Assembly (NCBI RefSeq): GCF_005048225.1
Contig: NZ_SUNI01000004.1
Span: forward strand, 221,706 to 285,705
DNA length: 64,000 nt
From: Paracoccus gahaiensis
Lineage (GTDB): Bacteria; Pseudomonadota; Alphaproteobacteria; Rhodobacterales; Rhodobacteraceae
Direction: 5' to 3'
Translations under genes and position numbers: made by a program
Shown here: positions 27,725-36,595 of the stretch, in pieces
Position numbering within the stretch: position 1 is the stretch's first letter
Layout: every line of letters begins with the position of its first letter
The notes under the pieces: model-generated
What the model was told of the DNA's origin: nothing
Seen by the model: only the letters and a program-made list of their open reading frames with translations
Databases searched by the model: none

Positions 27725-28654
27725 ATGAGCATCCCCCAGACCGATTCGCCCAAGGGCCTTGTCTATGCCATTGCCGCCTATGGCATGTGGGGGTTCCTGC
27801 CCATCTACATGAAGGCGCTGGCCCATCTGCCGCCCGCCGAGATCATCGCCCATCGCATCCTGTGGTCCCTGCCCATCGCCGCCGCCGTGCTGATCTGGCA
27901 GGGCCGCGCGGCCGAGGTGGGCCAGGCCCTGCGCCAGCCGCGCCTGGTGGCGATGGCGGCGCTGACGGCGATGCTGATTTCGGTCAACTGGCTGATCTAT
28001 GTCTGGTCCATCGCCAACGACCAGGCGCTGGATGCGGCGCTCGGCTATTACATCAACCCGCTGTTCAGCGTGTTCCTGGGCGCGACGCTGCTCAAGGAAC
28101 GGCTGACGCGTGGGCAGTTCGCGGCCATCGCGCTGGCGGCGGCGGCGGTGATCATCCTGACGATGCAGGCGGGCAGCCTGCCGCTGGTCGCCATCGGCCT
28201 GACCCTGTCCTGGGGGTTCTATGCCTATTGCAAGAAAAGCCTGCCGCTTGGCCCCAATCAGGGCTTCACGCTGGAGGTGCTGCTGCTGGCCCCCTTCGCC
28301 GCCGGCTTCCTGATCTGGCAGGCCGCGCAGGGGCAGGCGCATTTTGCCTCGGGGGGCTGGGGCCAGACGCTGCTGCTGATCGGCTGCGGGCCGATCACCG
28401 CCATCCCGCTGCTGTTCTATGCCAATGGCGCCAAGCTGATCCGCCTGTCGACCATCGGCATCCTGCAATATATCGCGCCGACGATGATCTTCCTCTGCGC
28501 GGTGCTGATCTTCGGAGAGCCCTTCGAGGGTGCCCGGCTGATCGCCTTCCCGATGATCTGGGCGGCGCTGGCGATCTATTCGGTGACGCTGGTCCGGCAA
28601 GCGGGCCAGCGCCGCCGCGACCGGCGCGAGCTGGCCGCGCGGCGCATGCAATAG
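27725..28654 (+). CDS. rarD: RarD-type EamA transporter
   Basis: A 309-residue protein with about ten transmembrane helices and the RarD-type opening (KGLVYAIAAYGMWGFLPIY), plus ISVNWLIYVWSIANDQALDAALGYYINPL typical of this DMT-superfamily branch. The transported compound is unknown. It lies between DUF1491 and recO, splitting an era-recO neighbourhood usual in related genomes. A GC stem-loop follows its stop. Confidence 0.9.
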   Translation: MSIPQTDSPKGLVYAIAAYGMWGFLPIYMKALAHLPPAEIIAHRILWSLPIAAAVLIWQGRAAEVGQALRQPRLVAMAALTAMLISVNWLIYVWSIANDQALDAALGYYINPLFSVFLGATLLKERLTRGQFAAIALAAAAVIILTMQAGSLPLVAIGLTLSWGFYAYCKKSLPLGPNQGFTLEVLLLAPFAAGFLIWQAAQGQAHFASGGWGQTLLLIGCGPITAIPLLFYANGAKLIRLSTIGILQYIAPTMIFLCAVLIFGEPFEGARLIAFPMIWAALAIYSVTLVRQAGQRRRDRRELAARRMQ

Positions 28655-28678
28655 GGCGCGCTTGCCGGGCGGCGCGCC
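28655..28678 (+). terminator. GC stem-loop after rarD
   Basis: GGCGCGC and GCGCGCC form a 7-bp stem with a 10-nt loop immediately after the rarD stop. There is no U tract. It may separate rarD from the small ORF and recO. Confidence 0.4.
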
Positions 28679-28708
28679 GTGTGCCAGCCTGAGGGGCAAG
28701 GAGCCGCC

Positions 28709-28771
28709 ATGACCCATCGCCCACAGCGCGTTTTTCCGATCTTCCCCGGCTGCCCGGACGGGCGTGGCTAG
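28709..28771 (+). CDS. 20-residue ORF upstream of recO, possible leader peptide
   Basis: ATG with a good AAGGAG 6 nt upstream opens a 20-codon frame (MTHRPQRVFPIFPGCPDGRG) whose stop lies 3 nt before the recO ATG. recO itself has no separate Shine-Dalgarno sequence, so ribosomes may reach it by reinitiation from this ORF. No known peptide family is recognised. It could also be a misread of a recO leader. Confidence 0.4.
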   Translation: MTHRPQRVFPIFPGCPDGRG

Positions 28772-28774
28772 CGG

Positions 28775-29494
28775 ATGGAGTGGCAGGCCGAGGGCACGGT
28801 GATCGCGCGCCGCCCGCATGGCGAGACGGCGGTGATCATCGACGTGCTGACGCTGGAACACGGGCGCCATGCGGGCGTGGTGCCGGGCGGGGCCTCGCAG
28901 AAGCGGGCGGCGATGCTGCAGCCGGGCGCGCGGCTGTCGCTGCGCTGGCGCGCGCGGCAGGCCGACCAGCTGGGCAGCTTCACCGCCGAGCCGCTGCGGA
29001 TGCGCGCGGGGCTGATGGCCGACCCGGCGGCGCTGGCGGGGCTGAACGCGGTCTGCGCGCTGCTGGTCTTCGTGCTGCCCGAACGCGATCCCCATCCCCG
29101 GCTGGTCGCGCGGACCGAGGCGCTGCTGGACCTGATCGAGGCGGGTGGCGACTGGCCGCCCGCCTATCTGGACTGGGAGATGCTGCTTCTGGAGGAGATG
29201 GGCTTCGGTCTGGACCTGACGGCCTGCGCGGTGACCGGCGCCTCGGAGGGGCTGGCCTATGTCAGTCCGAAATCTGGCCGGGCGGTCAGCCGCGAAGGTG
29301 CGGGGGACTGGGCCGACCGCCTGCTGCCCTTGCCCGGGCTGATGGGCGGGGCGGGGGACAATCGCGGCAACGAGCTGGCCGAGGGTCTGGCGATCACCGG
29401 GCATTTCCTGGAGCATCGCCTGGCCGTGGAGCTGGTGGGCCGGATGCTGCCCGCCGCCCGGGGGCGGCTGATGCGGCGGATCTTGCGGTCCTGA
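28775..29494 (+). CDS. recO: DNA repair protein RecO
   Basis: A 239-residue recombination mediator that helps load RecA with RecR. The N-terminal OB fold (EWQAEGTVIARRPHGETAVIIDVL ... HGRHAGVVPGG) and helical C-terminal domain (FLEHRLAVE near the end) fit RecO. The usual zinc cysteines are absent, as in many alphaproteobacteria. MEWQAEG is the usual start, and it lies just after a short upstream ORF. Confidence 0.93.
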   Translation: MEWQAEGTVIARRPHGETAVIIDVLTLEHGRHAGVVPGGASQKRAAMLQPGARLSLRWRARQADQLGSFTAEPLRMRAGLMADPAALAGLNAVCALLVFVLPERDPHPRLVARTEALLDLIEAGGDWPPAYLDWEMLLLEEMGFGLDLTACAVTGASEGLAYVSPKSGRAVSREGAGDWADRLLPLPGLMGGAGDNRGNELAEGLAITGHFLEHRLAVELVGRMLPAARGRLMRRILRS

Positions 29495-29510
29495 TTTCCC
29501 GGCCTTGGGA

Positions 29511-29571
29511 GGGGGCGCTGCCCCCGCCGCGTGCCGCGGCCCCCCGGGATATTTGCACCAAGATGAAAGGG
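29511..29571 (+). repeat. Hairpin-plus-core element, copy d (after recO)
   Basis: GGGGGC-GCT-GCCCCC (29511-29525), a GC-rich spacer with CCGCG and CGCGG arms, then the core CCCGGGATATTTGCACCAAG and ATGAAAGG. It lies between recO and the convergent META-domain lipoprotein gene. It is closest to copy b after gdh. Confidence 0.85.
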
Positions 29572-29598
29572 CGGGCCGGGTTCTGGCCCGCGGGGGGC

Positions 29599-30054
29599 TT
29601 ACTGGTTGCCGCGGGCGGCAGAGAGGGCGTCGGTGGTCTGGTCGGCGGGGCGGCCGCTTTCGAAGATCAGCCAGGTCGGGCCCTTGATGCGCAGCACGCC
29701 GCCGTAATAGTCCATCTCGGTCGCCTGCTGCAGGGCGTCGAAATAGCGCTGCTCGATCGCGCTGTCGGCGCAGCCGGTCACGCCCGAGGTCTGCAGCGGC
29801 TCGAAGGCCACGGCGGGCAGGGGGACGGTGTTCGTCGCGGCATAGCCGTTGCAGGGGCCGCGGCCCGACACGCCCTCGGGCCGGGTGGTCAGGGTGATGT
29901 TGCGCAGGGGCACGGTGCCGTTGCCGATGCCGACCAGCACGTAGTCATTGGCCGGGATGCCGCCCATCGGGTCGCCGGCGGGCGTCGTCTCGCAGGCGGC
30001 GAGGGTCAGGACGGCCAGGGCGGCGGCAAAGGAAGTGCGGATCGAGACGGACAT
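29599..30054 (-). CDS. META/HslJ-like lipoprotein
   Basis: A 151-residue lipoprotein (lipobox LAAC, about residues 17-20). The mature part carries a META-like pattern: LTTRPEGVSGRGPCNGYAA, then a conserved Cys (GVTGCADSAIEQRYFDALQ) and a C-terminal strand. META domains are found in HslJ and related envelope or stress proteins of unknown activity. An open frame continues upstream of the chosen ATG, but only this start gives a signal peptide. Confidence 0.7.
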   Translation of the reverse strand: MSVSIRTSFAAALAVLTLAACETTPAGDPMGGIPANDYVLVGIGNGTVPLRNITLTTRPEGVSGRGPCNGYAATNTVPLPAVAFEPLQTSGVTGCADSAIEQRYFDALQQATEMDYYGGVLRIKGPTWLIFESGRPADQTTDALSAARGNQ

Positions 30055-30148
30055 GGGGCAGGCTCCTTGGGCAGGCATGCGGGCGTGGATCGGGCGGAAC
30101 TGACGTGGTCTAGCGCCATTCGTCCAGCCGATCCAGCCCGTTGGCGCA

Positions 30149-31756
30149 TCATTCCAGCAGGCGCCGCGCGATGACCTGGGCCTGGATCTCGGCCGCACCC
30201 TCGAAGATGTTGAGGATCCGGGCATCGCACAGCACCCGGCTGATCTGGTATTCCAGCGCGAAACCGTTGCCTCCGTGGATCTGCAGGGCATTGTCCGCCG
30301 CCGACCAGGCCACCCGGGCCCCCAGGAGCTTGGCCATTCCGGCCTGCACGTCACAGCGGTGACCGTGATCTTTTTCCCACGCACTGAAATAAGTCAGCTG
30401 CCGCGCGATGGTGATTTCCACGGCCATCAGCGCCAGCTTGTCGGCCACGCGGGGGAAGGCGGCCAGGGGCTTGCCGAACTGCTTGCGGTCCAGCGCATAG
30501 GCCAGCCCCAGCTCCAGCGCGTTCTGCGCCACGCCGATGGCCCGGGCCGCCGTCTGGATGCGGGCCGATTCGAAGGTCTGCATCAACTGCTTGAAGCCCT
30601 GGCCGGTGACCCCGCCCAGCAGGTTCGCGCCCGAGACGGCAAAGCCGTCGAAGGCCAGCTCGTATTCCTTCATGCCGCGATAGCCCAGCACCTCGATCTC
30701 GCCGCCGGTCATGCCTTGGGTGGGGAAGGGGTCGGCATCGGTTCCGGGGGTCTTCTCGGCCAGGAACATCGACAGGCCGCGATAGTCGTCCGTGCCTGGC
30801 TCGGTGCGGGCTAGCAGCGTCATCACATGGGTGCGCGCGGCATGGGTGATCCAGGTCTTGTTGCCGGTGATGCGCCAGTCATCCCCCTCGGGCACCGCGC
30901 GGGTGCGCAGCGCGCCCAGATCGCTGCCGGTATTGGGCTCGGTGAAGACGGCAGTAGGCAGGGTCTCGCCCGAGGCCAGCCGGGGCAGCCACTGGGCCTT
31001 CTGCGCCTCGGTGCCGCCGCAGAGGATCAGCTCGGCCGCGATCTCGCTGCGGGTGCCGAGGCTGCCCACGCCGATATAGCCGCGCGAGAGTTCCTCGGAG
31101 ACGACGACCATCGCGGCCTTGGACATGCCCAGGCCCCCGAATTCCTCGGGGATGGTCAGGCCGAAGACGCCCAGCTCGGCCAGCTCCTCGATGATGGCCA
31201 TCGGGATCAACTCGTCGCGCAGGTGCCAGCCATGGGCATGGGGGGTGACCTTGTCCTCGGTCCAGCGGCGGAACTGGTCGCGGATCATCTCGAGGTCCTC
31301 GTCCAGGCCCGAGGCGCCGAAGGTCGCGGCGCCGCGGTTGTCGGCGATCAGCGCGGCCAGTTCGGCCCGCGCCTCGGCGGAATTGCCGGCCATCAGGGCG
31401 CGCGCATCCTCCGAGGGCTGCCAGTCGAGGCCCAGATCGGACAGGCGGGCGAATTCCGTCTGGCTCATCGGGATGCCGCCGGCGATCTGCGTCAGATATT
31501 CGCCCATGCCGATCCGGGCGATCAGCGCCTCGATCGGGCCTTCGACGCGGGTCGACCAGGCGTGAAGCTGCTTCAGCGCCTCGACATAGGTGGCCAGCCA
31601 GGACAGGGCATGGGCGGCATGCTGGTGGCGTTCCAGCGCGGCGGGCTCCACGCGGCCCGAGGGCGCGGTCAGATCGCGCAGGGCGGCGGTGGCGCGGGTC
31701 AGAAGCGCGTCGATCTCGGACAGGACCGTTTCGGCCCGGGGCTGCAGGTCTTTCAT
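30149..31756 (-). CDS. mcd: Methylsuccinyl-CoA dehydrogenase
   Basis: A 535-residue acyl-CoA dehydrogenase with an unusual N-terminal helical extension of about 150 residues (HQHAAHALSWLATYVEALKQ), the hallmark of (2S)-methylsuccinyl-CoA dehydrogenase from the ethylmalonyl-CoA pathway in Paracoccus and Rhodobacter. The core has TEPNTGSDLGALRTRAV, GNKTWITHAART and the C-terminal IHGGNGFALEYQISRVLCDARIL. It oxidises methylsuccinyl-CoA to mesaconyl-CoA during acetate assimilation. AAAGGA lies 7 nt before the chosen ATG. Electrons should pass through ETF to ETF-QO. The substrate is assigned by family resemblance, not tested. Confidence 0.82.
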   Translation of the reverse strand: MKDLQPRAETVLSEIDALLTRATAALRDLTAPSGRVEPAALERHQHAAHALSWLATYVEALKQLHAWSTRVEGPIEALIARIGMGEYLTQIAGGIPMSQTEFARLSDLGLDWQPSEDARALMAGNSAEARAELAALIADNRGAATFGASGLDEDLEMIRDQFRRWTEDKVTPHAHGWHLRDELIPMAIIEELAELGVFGLTIPEEFGGLGMSKAAMVVVSEELSRGYIGVGSLGTRSEIAAELILCGGTEAQKAQWLPRLASGETLPTAVFTEPNTGSDLGALRTRAVPEGDDWRITGNKTWITHAARTHVMTLLARTEPGTDDYRGLSMFLAEKTPGTDADPFPTQGMTGGEIEVLGYRGMKEYELAFDGFAVSGANLLGGVTGQGFKQLMQTFESARIQTAARAIGVAQNALELGLAYALDRKQFGKPLAAFPRVADKLALMAVEITIARQLTYFSAWEKDHGHRCDVQAGMAKLLGARVAWSAADNALQIHGGNGFALEYQISRVLCDARILNIFEGAAEIQAQVIARRLLE

Positions 31757-31790
31757 CGATTCGTCCTTTTGCGGCATTGCGGCATGGGTA

Positions 31791-31831
31791 GCGCCTTCGC
31801 ACCCGCAACGCAATAATTATGCGCAAGGCGC
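31791..31831. promoter_or_regulatory. Imperfect dyad in the mcd-TSUP divergent region
   Basis: GCGCCTTCGCA and TGCGCAAGGCGC are inverted arms (one bulged base) around an 18-bp centre that includes the AT-rich CAATAATTAT. Sitting just upstream of mcd, it is a candidate operator or part of the promoter. The arms do not match the TTTGCAAA boxes known for short-chain acyl-CoA regulators. Confidence 0.35.
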
Positions 31832-31871
31832 ATCCGGGACGACCCAATCTGTCGCAGGCGTTTCGAAGGCA

Positions 31872-31896
31872 GAGGGGTATTTGGGCAAAGAAGAAG
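31872..31896 (+). repeat. Core of the dispersed element, copy e (upstream of TSUP gene)
   Basis: GAGGGGTATTTGGGCAAAGA followed by AGAAG matches the cores at 24301, 36522 and 56180. No strong GC hairpin precedes it. It lies about 40 bp before the TSUP permease ATG on the same strand. Confidence 0.7.
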
Positions 31897-31937
31897 CGGC
31901 CTTTTCCTTTCCGGGCGTCGCGGTTAGCTTGGCCCCC

Positions 31938-32705
31938 ATGTTCGGACTGGAGCCTTGGCAATTCGTGGCGGCCCTCGGGATCACCGCCTTTGCGGGGTTC
32001 GTGAAGGGCGCGCTCGGCTTTGCGATGCCGATGATCATGATCTCGGCCTTCGGGTCGATCATGCCGGCGCCGGTGGCGCTGGCGGCGATGATCCTGCCGA
32101 CGCTGCTGACCAATCTGCAGCAGGGCTTCCGCGACGGGAGGGCCGAGGCCTGGGCGTCGACCCGCAAGTTCCGCCTGCATATCGCGATGGTCTGCCTGTT
32201 CATCTGCGTGTCGGCGGGCTTCGTGACCCTGATCCCGCAATGGATCATGTATGCGGCGCTGGGCCTGCCGATCACGATCTTCGCGCTGTGGCAGCTGTCG
32301 GGCCGGCCGATGGTGCTGAACCTGCGCCACCGGCGCCGGGCCGAGGGCTGGTCGGGGGTGATCGGCGGCCTTTACGGCGGCATCTCGGGGATCTGGGGGC
32401 CGCCCCTGATCGTCTATCTGCTGTCCATCGGCACCGACAAGCGCGAGCAGGTGCGCGTGCAGGGCGTGGTCTTCCTGCTGGGCGCGGTGGTGCTGACGGT
32501 GGCGCATCTGGCCTCGGGGCTGTTGAATGCGGCGACGCTGCCCCTGTCGGCCGTGCTGTGCCTTCCGGCGCTGGCGGGGATGATGGCGGGCTTTGCCTTG
32601 CAGGACCGGCTGGATGTGGGGCAGTTTCGCCGCTGGACGCTGGTGCTGCTGATTTTGACCGGGCTGAACCTGATCCGCCGCGCCTTTGAACTCTGGAGCC
32701 TTTGA
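31938..32705 (+). CDS. TauE/SafE (TSUP) family permease
   Basis: A 255-residue membrane protein with about eight helices and the family's two glycine-rich repeats: [18 protein letters not shown] near the start and [20 protein letters not shown] in the middle. TSUP proteins export or import sulfur-containing organic anions; the substrate here is unknown. It is divergent from mcd and ends directly before dapE. Confidence 0.88.
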   Translation: MFGLEPWQFVAALGITAFAGFVKGALGFAMPMIMISAFGSIMPAPVALAAMILPTLLTNLQQGFRDGRAEAWASTRKFRLHIAMVCLFICVSAGFVTLIPQWIMYAALGLPITIFALWQLSGRPMVLNLRHRRRAEGWSGVIGGLYGGISGIWGPPLIVYLLSIGTDKREQVRVQGVVFLLGAVVLTVAHLASGLLNAATLPLSAVLCLPALAGMMAGFALQDRLDVGQFRRWTLVLLILTGLNLIRRAFELWSL

Positions 32706-32706
32706 G

Positions 32707-33846
32707 ATGCTGGATGCCGCCGACCTGACCGCCCGCCTGATCCGCTGCCCCTCGGTCACCCCCGAGGAGGGCGGCGCACTGGTCCTGCTGGAGGAAGAAC
32801 TGCGCCGGGCGGGCTTCGACTGTCACCGGGTGGACCGCAACGGCACCTCGAACCTTTTTGCCCGGTGGGGCGCCAAGGGCGCGCGGACCATCGGGTTCAA
32901 CGGCCATACCGATGTCGTGCCGCCGGGCGATCCGGCGTCCTGGACGCATCCCCCCTTCTCGGGGCATTGGGACGCCGATGACGTGATCTGGGGGCGCGGG
33001 GCCACGGACATGAAGTCGGGCGTCGCGGCCTTCGTGACCGCCGCCATCGACTTCGTGCGCGACACGCCCCCCGACGGCGCGGTGATCCTGACCATCACCG
33101 GCGACGAGGAGGGGCCGTCCCGCGACGGCACCATCGCGCTGCTGGACTGGATGGCGGCCCAGGGCGAACGCATGGATGCCTGCATCGTGGGCGAGCCCTC
33201 GAACCCCGAGGTGATGGGCGAGATGATGAAGATCGGCCGGCGCGGCTCGGCCACCTTCCGCATCGACGCCCGGGGGGTGCAGGGTCATGCCGCCTATCCG
33301 CATCGCGCGAAGAACCCGCTGCACGCGCTGACCCGGATGCTGGCCGAGCTGACCGCCGCGCCGCTGGATCAGGGCACCGCGCATTTCGACCCCACGGGCC
33401 TGCAGATCACCTCGATCGATTGCGGCAACCCGGCCTCGAACGTGATCCCCGAGGCGGCGCGGGCCATCGTCAACATCCGCTTCAACGACCTGCATACCGG
33501 CGACTCGCTGAGCGACCTCCTGCGCGCCCATGCCGACCGGATCGCCGCCGAGACCGGGGTGGCCTTGAGCGTCACCGCCGAGATCTCGGGCGAGGCCTTC
33601 CTGACCCAGCCCGGCCCCTTCGTCGATCTGGTGCGCGGCGTGGTCCAGCAGGAAACCAACCGCCAGCCGGTCCTGTCCACCTCGGGCGGGACCTCGGATG
33701 CGCGCTTCGTCAAGGATCACTGCCCGGTGGTGGAATTCGGGCTGGTGGGTGCCCACATGCATCAGGTGAACGAACGTGTGCCCGCCCAGCAGGTGCGGCA
33801 GTTGAAGACCATCTATCAGCGCATCCTGGAAAGATATTTCGCATGA
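32707..33846 (+). CDS. dapE: Succinyl-diaminopimelate desuccinylase
   Basis: A 379-residue M20-family metallohydrolase releasing LL-diaminopimelate, precursor of lysine and peptidoglycan. Metal-site motifs: [41 protein letters not shown] with the catalytic Glu-Glu, and C-terminal [16 protein letters not shown]. It starts one base after the TSUP stop and its stop overlaps the GNAT start. Together with lysA in this window it covers two steps of lysine synthesis. Confidence 0.95.
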   Translation: MLDAADLTARLIRCPSVTPEEGGALVLLEEELRRAGFDCHRVDRNGTSNLFARWGAKGARTIGFNGHTDVVPPGDPASWTHPPFSGHWDADDVIWGRGATDMKSGVAAFVTAAIDFVRDTPPDGAVILTITGDEEGPSRDGTIALLDWMAAQGERMDACIVGEPSNPEVMGEMMKIGRRGSATFRIDARGVQGHAAYPHRAKNPLHALTRMLAELTAAPLDQGTAHFDPTGLQITSIDCGNPASNVIPEAARAIVNIRFNDLHTGDSLSDLLRAHADRIAAETGVALSVTAEISGEAFLTQPGPFVDLVRGVVQQETNRQPVLSTSGGTSDARFVKDHCPVVEFGLVGAHMHQVNERVPAQQVRQLKTIYQRILERYFA

Positions 33847-34259
33847 TCATCGAGGAGACCCGCGATCTGGCCGCCTGCCACGCCCTGCGCCGCACCGTCT
33901 TCATCGACGAGCAGGGCGTGTCCGAGGCCGAGGAGATGGACGACCAGGACGGTGCCGCCATCCATCTGCTGGCCCGTGAGGGCGACCGTGCCGTCGGCAC
34001 CGCCCGGCTGCTGGTCAAGGACCGGACCGGCAAGATCGGCCGCGTCTGCGTGCTGGCCGACCATCGCGGCCAAGGCTTGGGCGCCGCGCTGATCCGCGCC
34101 GCGCTGGACGTGCTGCGCGCACGCGGCCTGGATCAGGCGCGCTTGGGCTCGCAGACCCATGCCATCGGCTTTTACGAGAAACTGGGCTTCGTCGCGGAAG
34201 GGCCCGTCTATGACGACGCCGGCATCCCGCATCGCGACATGGCCCTGAACCTGAAGTGA
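33843..34259 (+). CDS. GNAT-family N-acetyltransferase
   Basis: A 138-residue acetyltransferase with an ElaA/homoserine-lactone-synthase-like opening ([21 protein letters not shown]), motif [21 protein letters not shown] and motif [16 protein letters not shown]. The substrate is unknown. The ATG overlaps the dapE stop; rnr follows 7 bp later, so the three genes are probably cotranscribed. Confidence 0.87.
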   Translation: MIIEETRDLAACHALRRTVFIDEQGVSEAEEMDDQDGAAIHLLAREGDRAVGTARLLVKDRTGKIGRVCVLADHRGQGLGAALIRAALDVLRARGLDQARLGSQTHAIGFYEKLGFVAEGPVYDDAGIPHRDMALNLK

Positions 34260-34266
34260 CCCGCGA

Positions 34267-36513
34267 ATGACCCAGATCCCCAGCAAGGCCCAGATCCTCG
34301 AATGGGTGGCCGAACACCCGGAGGCCAATTCCAAGCGCGACATCGCCAAGGCCTTCGGCATCAAGGGCGCCGCCCGCATCGAGCTGAAGCGCCTCCTGAA
34401 AGAGCTGGAGGCCGAGGGCCAGCTGGAACGCCGCCGCCGCCATTATCTGGACGCCGAGAAGCTGCCCCCCGTCACGGTGCTGGAGCTGCTGGCGCCTGAC
34501 GGATCGGGCGATCTGTTCGCCCGGCCCCTGGAGGCCAGCGGCGAGGGGCCCACGCCGCGCATCCTCTTCGTGCCGCGCAGGTCCGACCCCGCGCTTGGGC
34601 GCGGCGACCGCTTCCTCGGTCGCCTGATCCCGGTCTTGGGCGAGGATCACCAATACGAGGCGCGGCTGATCCGCCGCATCACCGCCAGCCCCAACCGCAT
34701 CACCGGGATCTTCCGCAAGGACAGCGAGGGCGGGCGCATCCTGCCCGTCGACAAGGGCCAGGACCGCGAATGGCGCATCCGCCCCGACGCGACGCTCGGC
34801 GCCGAGAACGGCGAGCTGGTGCAGGCCGAACAGGCCGGCCCCCGCGCCCGCATGGGCCTGCCCTATGCCCGCATCATCGAGCGTCTGGGCGACCCGTCCG
34901 CTCCGCGCGCCGTCAGCCTGATCGCCATTCACCAGCACGGCATCCCCGACCATTTCCCCGACAAGGCCCTGGCCGAGGCCGAGGCGGCCCAGCCCGCGAC
35001 GATGAAGGGCCGCGACGACCTGCGCGCCCTGCCGCTGGTCACCATCGACCCCTCGGACGCGCGCGACCATGACGACGCGGTCGCGGCAGTGGTCGAGGAG
35101 GATGGCGGCGCCTCGATCTGGGTGGCCATCGCCGATGTCGCCCATTACGTCCGCACCGGCTCGGCGCTGGACCGCGAGGCCTGGGGGCGCGGCAACTCGA
35201 CCTATTTCCCCGACCGCGTGGTGCCGATGCTGCCCGAGGCGCTGTCGGCGGACCTCTGTTCGCTGCACGAGGGCGTCGACCGCCCCGTGATCGCGGTCGA
35301 GATGCGGCTGGACGCGCAGGGCAACAAGACCGGCCACCGCTTCCATCGCGCGATGATGAACAGCCGCGCCAGCCTGGCCTATGAACAGGCGCAGGCCGCC
35401 GCGGACGGCACGCCCGACGACCAGACGGCCCCGCTGATGGACGCGGTGATCCGCCCCCTCTGGCACGTCTACGGCCTGCTGAAGGGCGCCCGCGAGCGCC
35501 GCCAGCCGCTGGACCTGGACCTGCCCGAACGCCGGATCGAGCTGACCCCCGAGGGTCGCGTCAAGGCCGTGGCCTTCCGCGAAAGGCTGGAGGCGCACAA
35601 GCTGATCGAGGAATTCATGGTGCTGGCCAATGTCGCCGCCGCCGAGGAACTGTCGAAACGCCAGCGCCCGCTCCTGTTCCGCGTCCACGAGGAGCCCAGC
35701 CTCGACAAGATGGACGCGCTGCGCGAGGTGGCCCAGGCCTCGGGCTTCACGCTGGCCAAGGGGCAGGTGCTGCATACCAGTCAGCTGAACCGCCTGCTGG
35801 CCCAGGCCGAGGGCACCGATTTCGACGAGCTGATCAATATCTCGACCCTGCGCTCGATGACCCAGGCCTATTACCACCCCGAGAATTACGGCCATTTCGG
35901 CCTGTCGCTGAAAAGCTACGCGCATTTCACCTCGCCGATCCGCCGCTATGCCGACCTGATCGTGCACCGCGCCCTGATCAGCGGCCATGGCTGGGGCAAG
36001 GACGGGCTCAGCCATGACGAGGTCGAGCGCCTGCCCGAGACCGCGATCCATATCAGCGAGACCGAGCGCCGCTCCATGGCCGCCGAACGCGACACGACCG
36101 ACCGCTACCTCGCCGCCTTCCTCTCCGAACGGGTGGGCACCGAGATGACCGGCCGTATCAGCGGCGTCCAGAAGTTCGGCGCCTTCATCAAGCTGGACGA
36201 GACCGGCGCCGACGGGCTCCTGCCGATCCGCGCCATCGGCCAGGAATATTTCCACTACGATCCCGACGCGCGCACCTTGGTCGGCAGCGACACGGGGCTG
36301 GAAATCGGCATCGGCCAGCGCGTCACCGTCCGCCTGGCCGAGGCGTTGCCCCTGACCGGCGGGCTAGTGCTGGACCTGCTGGAACTCGAGGGCCGCACCC
36401 TGCCGCGCGGCCCCGGCGCCAAGACCCGCGGTCGCGGCCCCCGCGCCATGGCGGTGAAGTCGCGCCTGGCCGAGGTCAAGCGCGCCACCAAGCGCCGCCG
36501 CAAGAAGACCTGA
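34267..36513 (+). CDS. rnr: Ribonuclease R
   Basis: A 748-residue processive 3'-5' exoribonuclease of the RNB family. An N-terminal winged-helix-like region and cold-shock domains precede the catalytic core (LVTIDPSDARDHDDAVAAVV with the metal-binding Asp cluster; SPIRRYADLIVHRAL), then an S1 domain (GRISGVQKFGAFIKLDETGADG) and a Lys/Arg-rich tail. It degrades structured RNA and takes part in rRNA quality control. It converges on the fatty acid transporter gene over a double-hairpin element. Confidence 0.96.
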   Translation: MTQIPSKAQILEWVAEHPEANSKRDIAKAFGIKGAARIELKRLLKELEAEGQLERRRRHYLDAEKLPPVTVLELLAPDGSGDLFARPLEASGEGPTPRILFVPRRSDPALGRGDRFLGRLIPVLGEDHQYEARLIRRITASPNRITGIFRKDSEGGRILPVDKGQDREWRIRPDATLGAENGELVQAEQAGPRARMGLPYARIIERLGDPSAPRAVSLIAIHQHGIPDHFPDKALAEAEAAQPATMKGRDDLRALPLVTIDPSDARDHDDAVAAVVEEDGGASIWVAIADVAHYVRTGSALDREAWGRGNSTYFPDRVVPMLPEALSADLCSLHEGVDRPVIAVEMRLDAQGNKTGHRFHRAMMNSRASLAYEQAQAAADGTPDDQTAPLMDAVIRPLWHVYGLLKGARERRQPLDLDLPERRIELTPEGRVKAVAFRERLEAHKLIEEFMVLANVAAAEELSKRQRPLLFRVHEEPSLDKMDALREVAQASGFTLAKGQVLHTSQLNRLLAQAEGTDFDELINISTLRSMTQAYYHPENYGHFGLSLKSYAHFTSPIRRYADLIVHRALISGHGWGKDGLSHDEVERLPETAIHISETERRSMAAERDTTDRYLAAFLSERVGTEMTGRISGVQKFGAFIKLDETGADGLLPIRAIGQEYFHYDPDARTLVGSDTGLEIGIGQRVTVRLAEALPLTGGLVLDLLELEGRTLPRGPGAKTRGRGPRAMAVKSRLAEVKRATKRRRKKT

Positions 36514-36521
36514 GCCCCCGC

Positions 36522-36592
36522 AATTTCTTCTTTGCCCAAATACCCCTCCGGACCCGCCACTCAGGTCCGGAGGGAGGGGGCAGCGCGCCCCC
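36522..36592 (-). repeat. Hairpin-plus-core element, copy f, between convergent genes
   Basis: Read on the minus strand: a GGGGGC/GCCCCC-type hairpin (36576-36592), a perfect 11-bp hairpin CCCTCCGGACC/GGTCCGGAGGG (36544-36574), then the core GGGGTATTTGGGCAAAGAAG and AAAT. It fills the space between the rnr and fatty acid transporter stops and probably serves as a two-way terminator. It is the only copy with two hairpins. Confidence 0.8.
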
Positions 36593-36595
36593 GGA

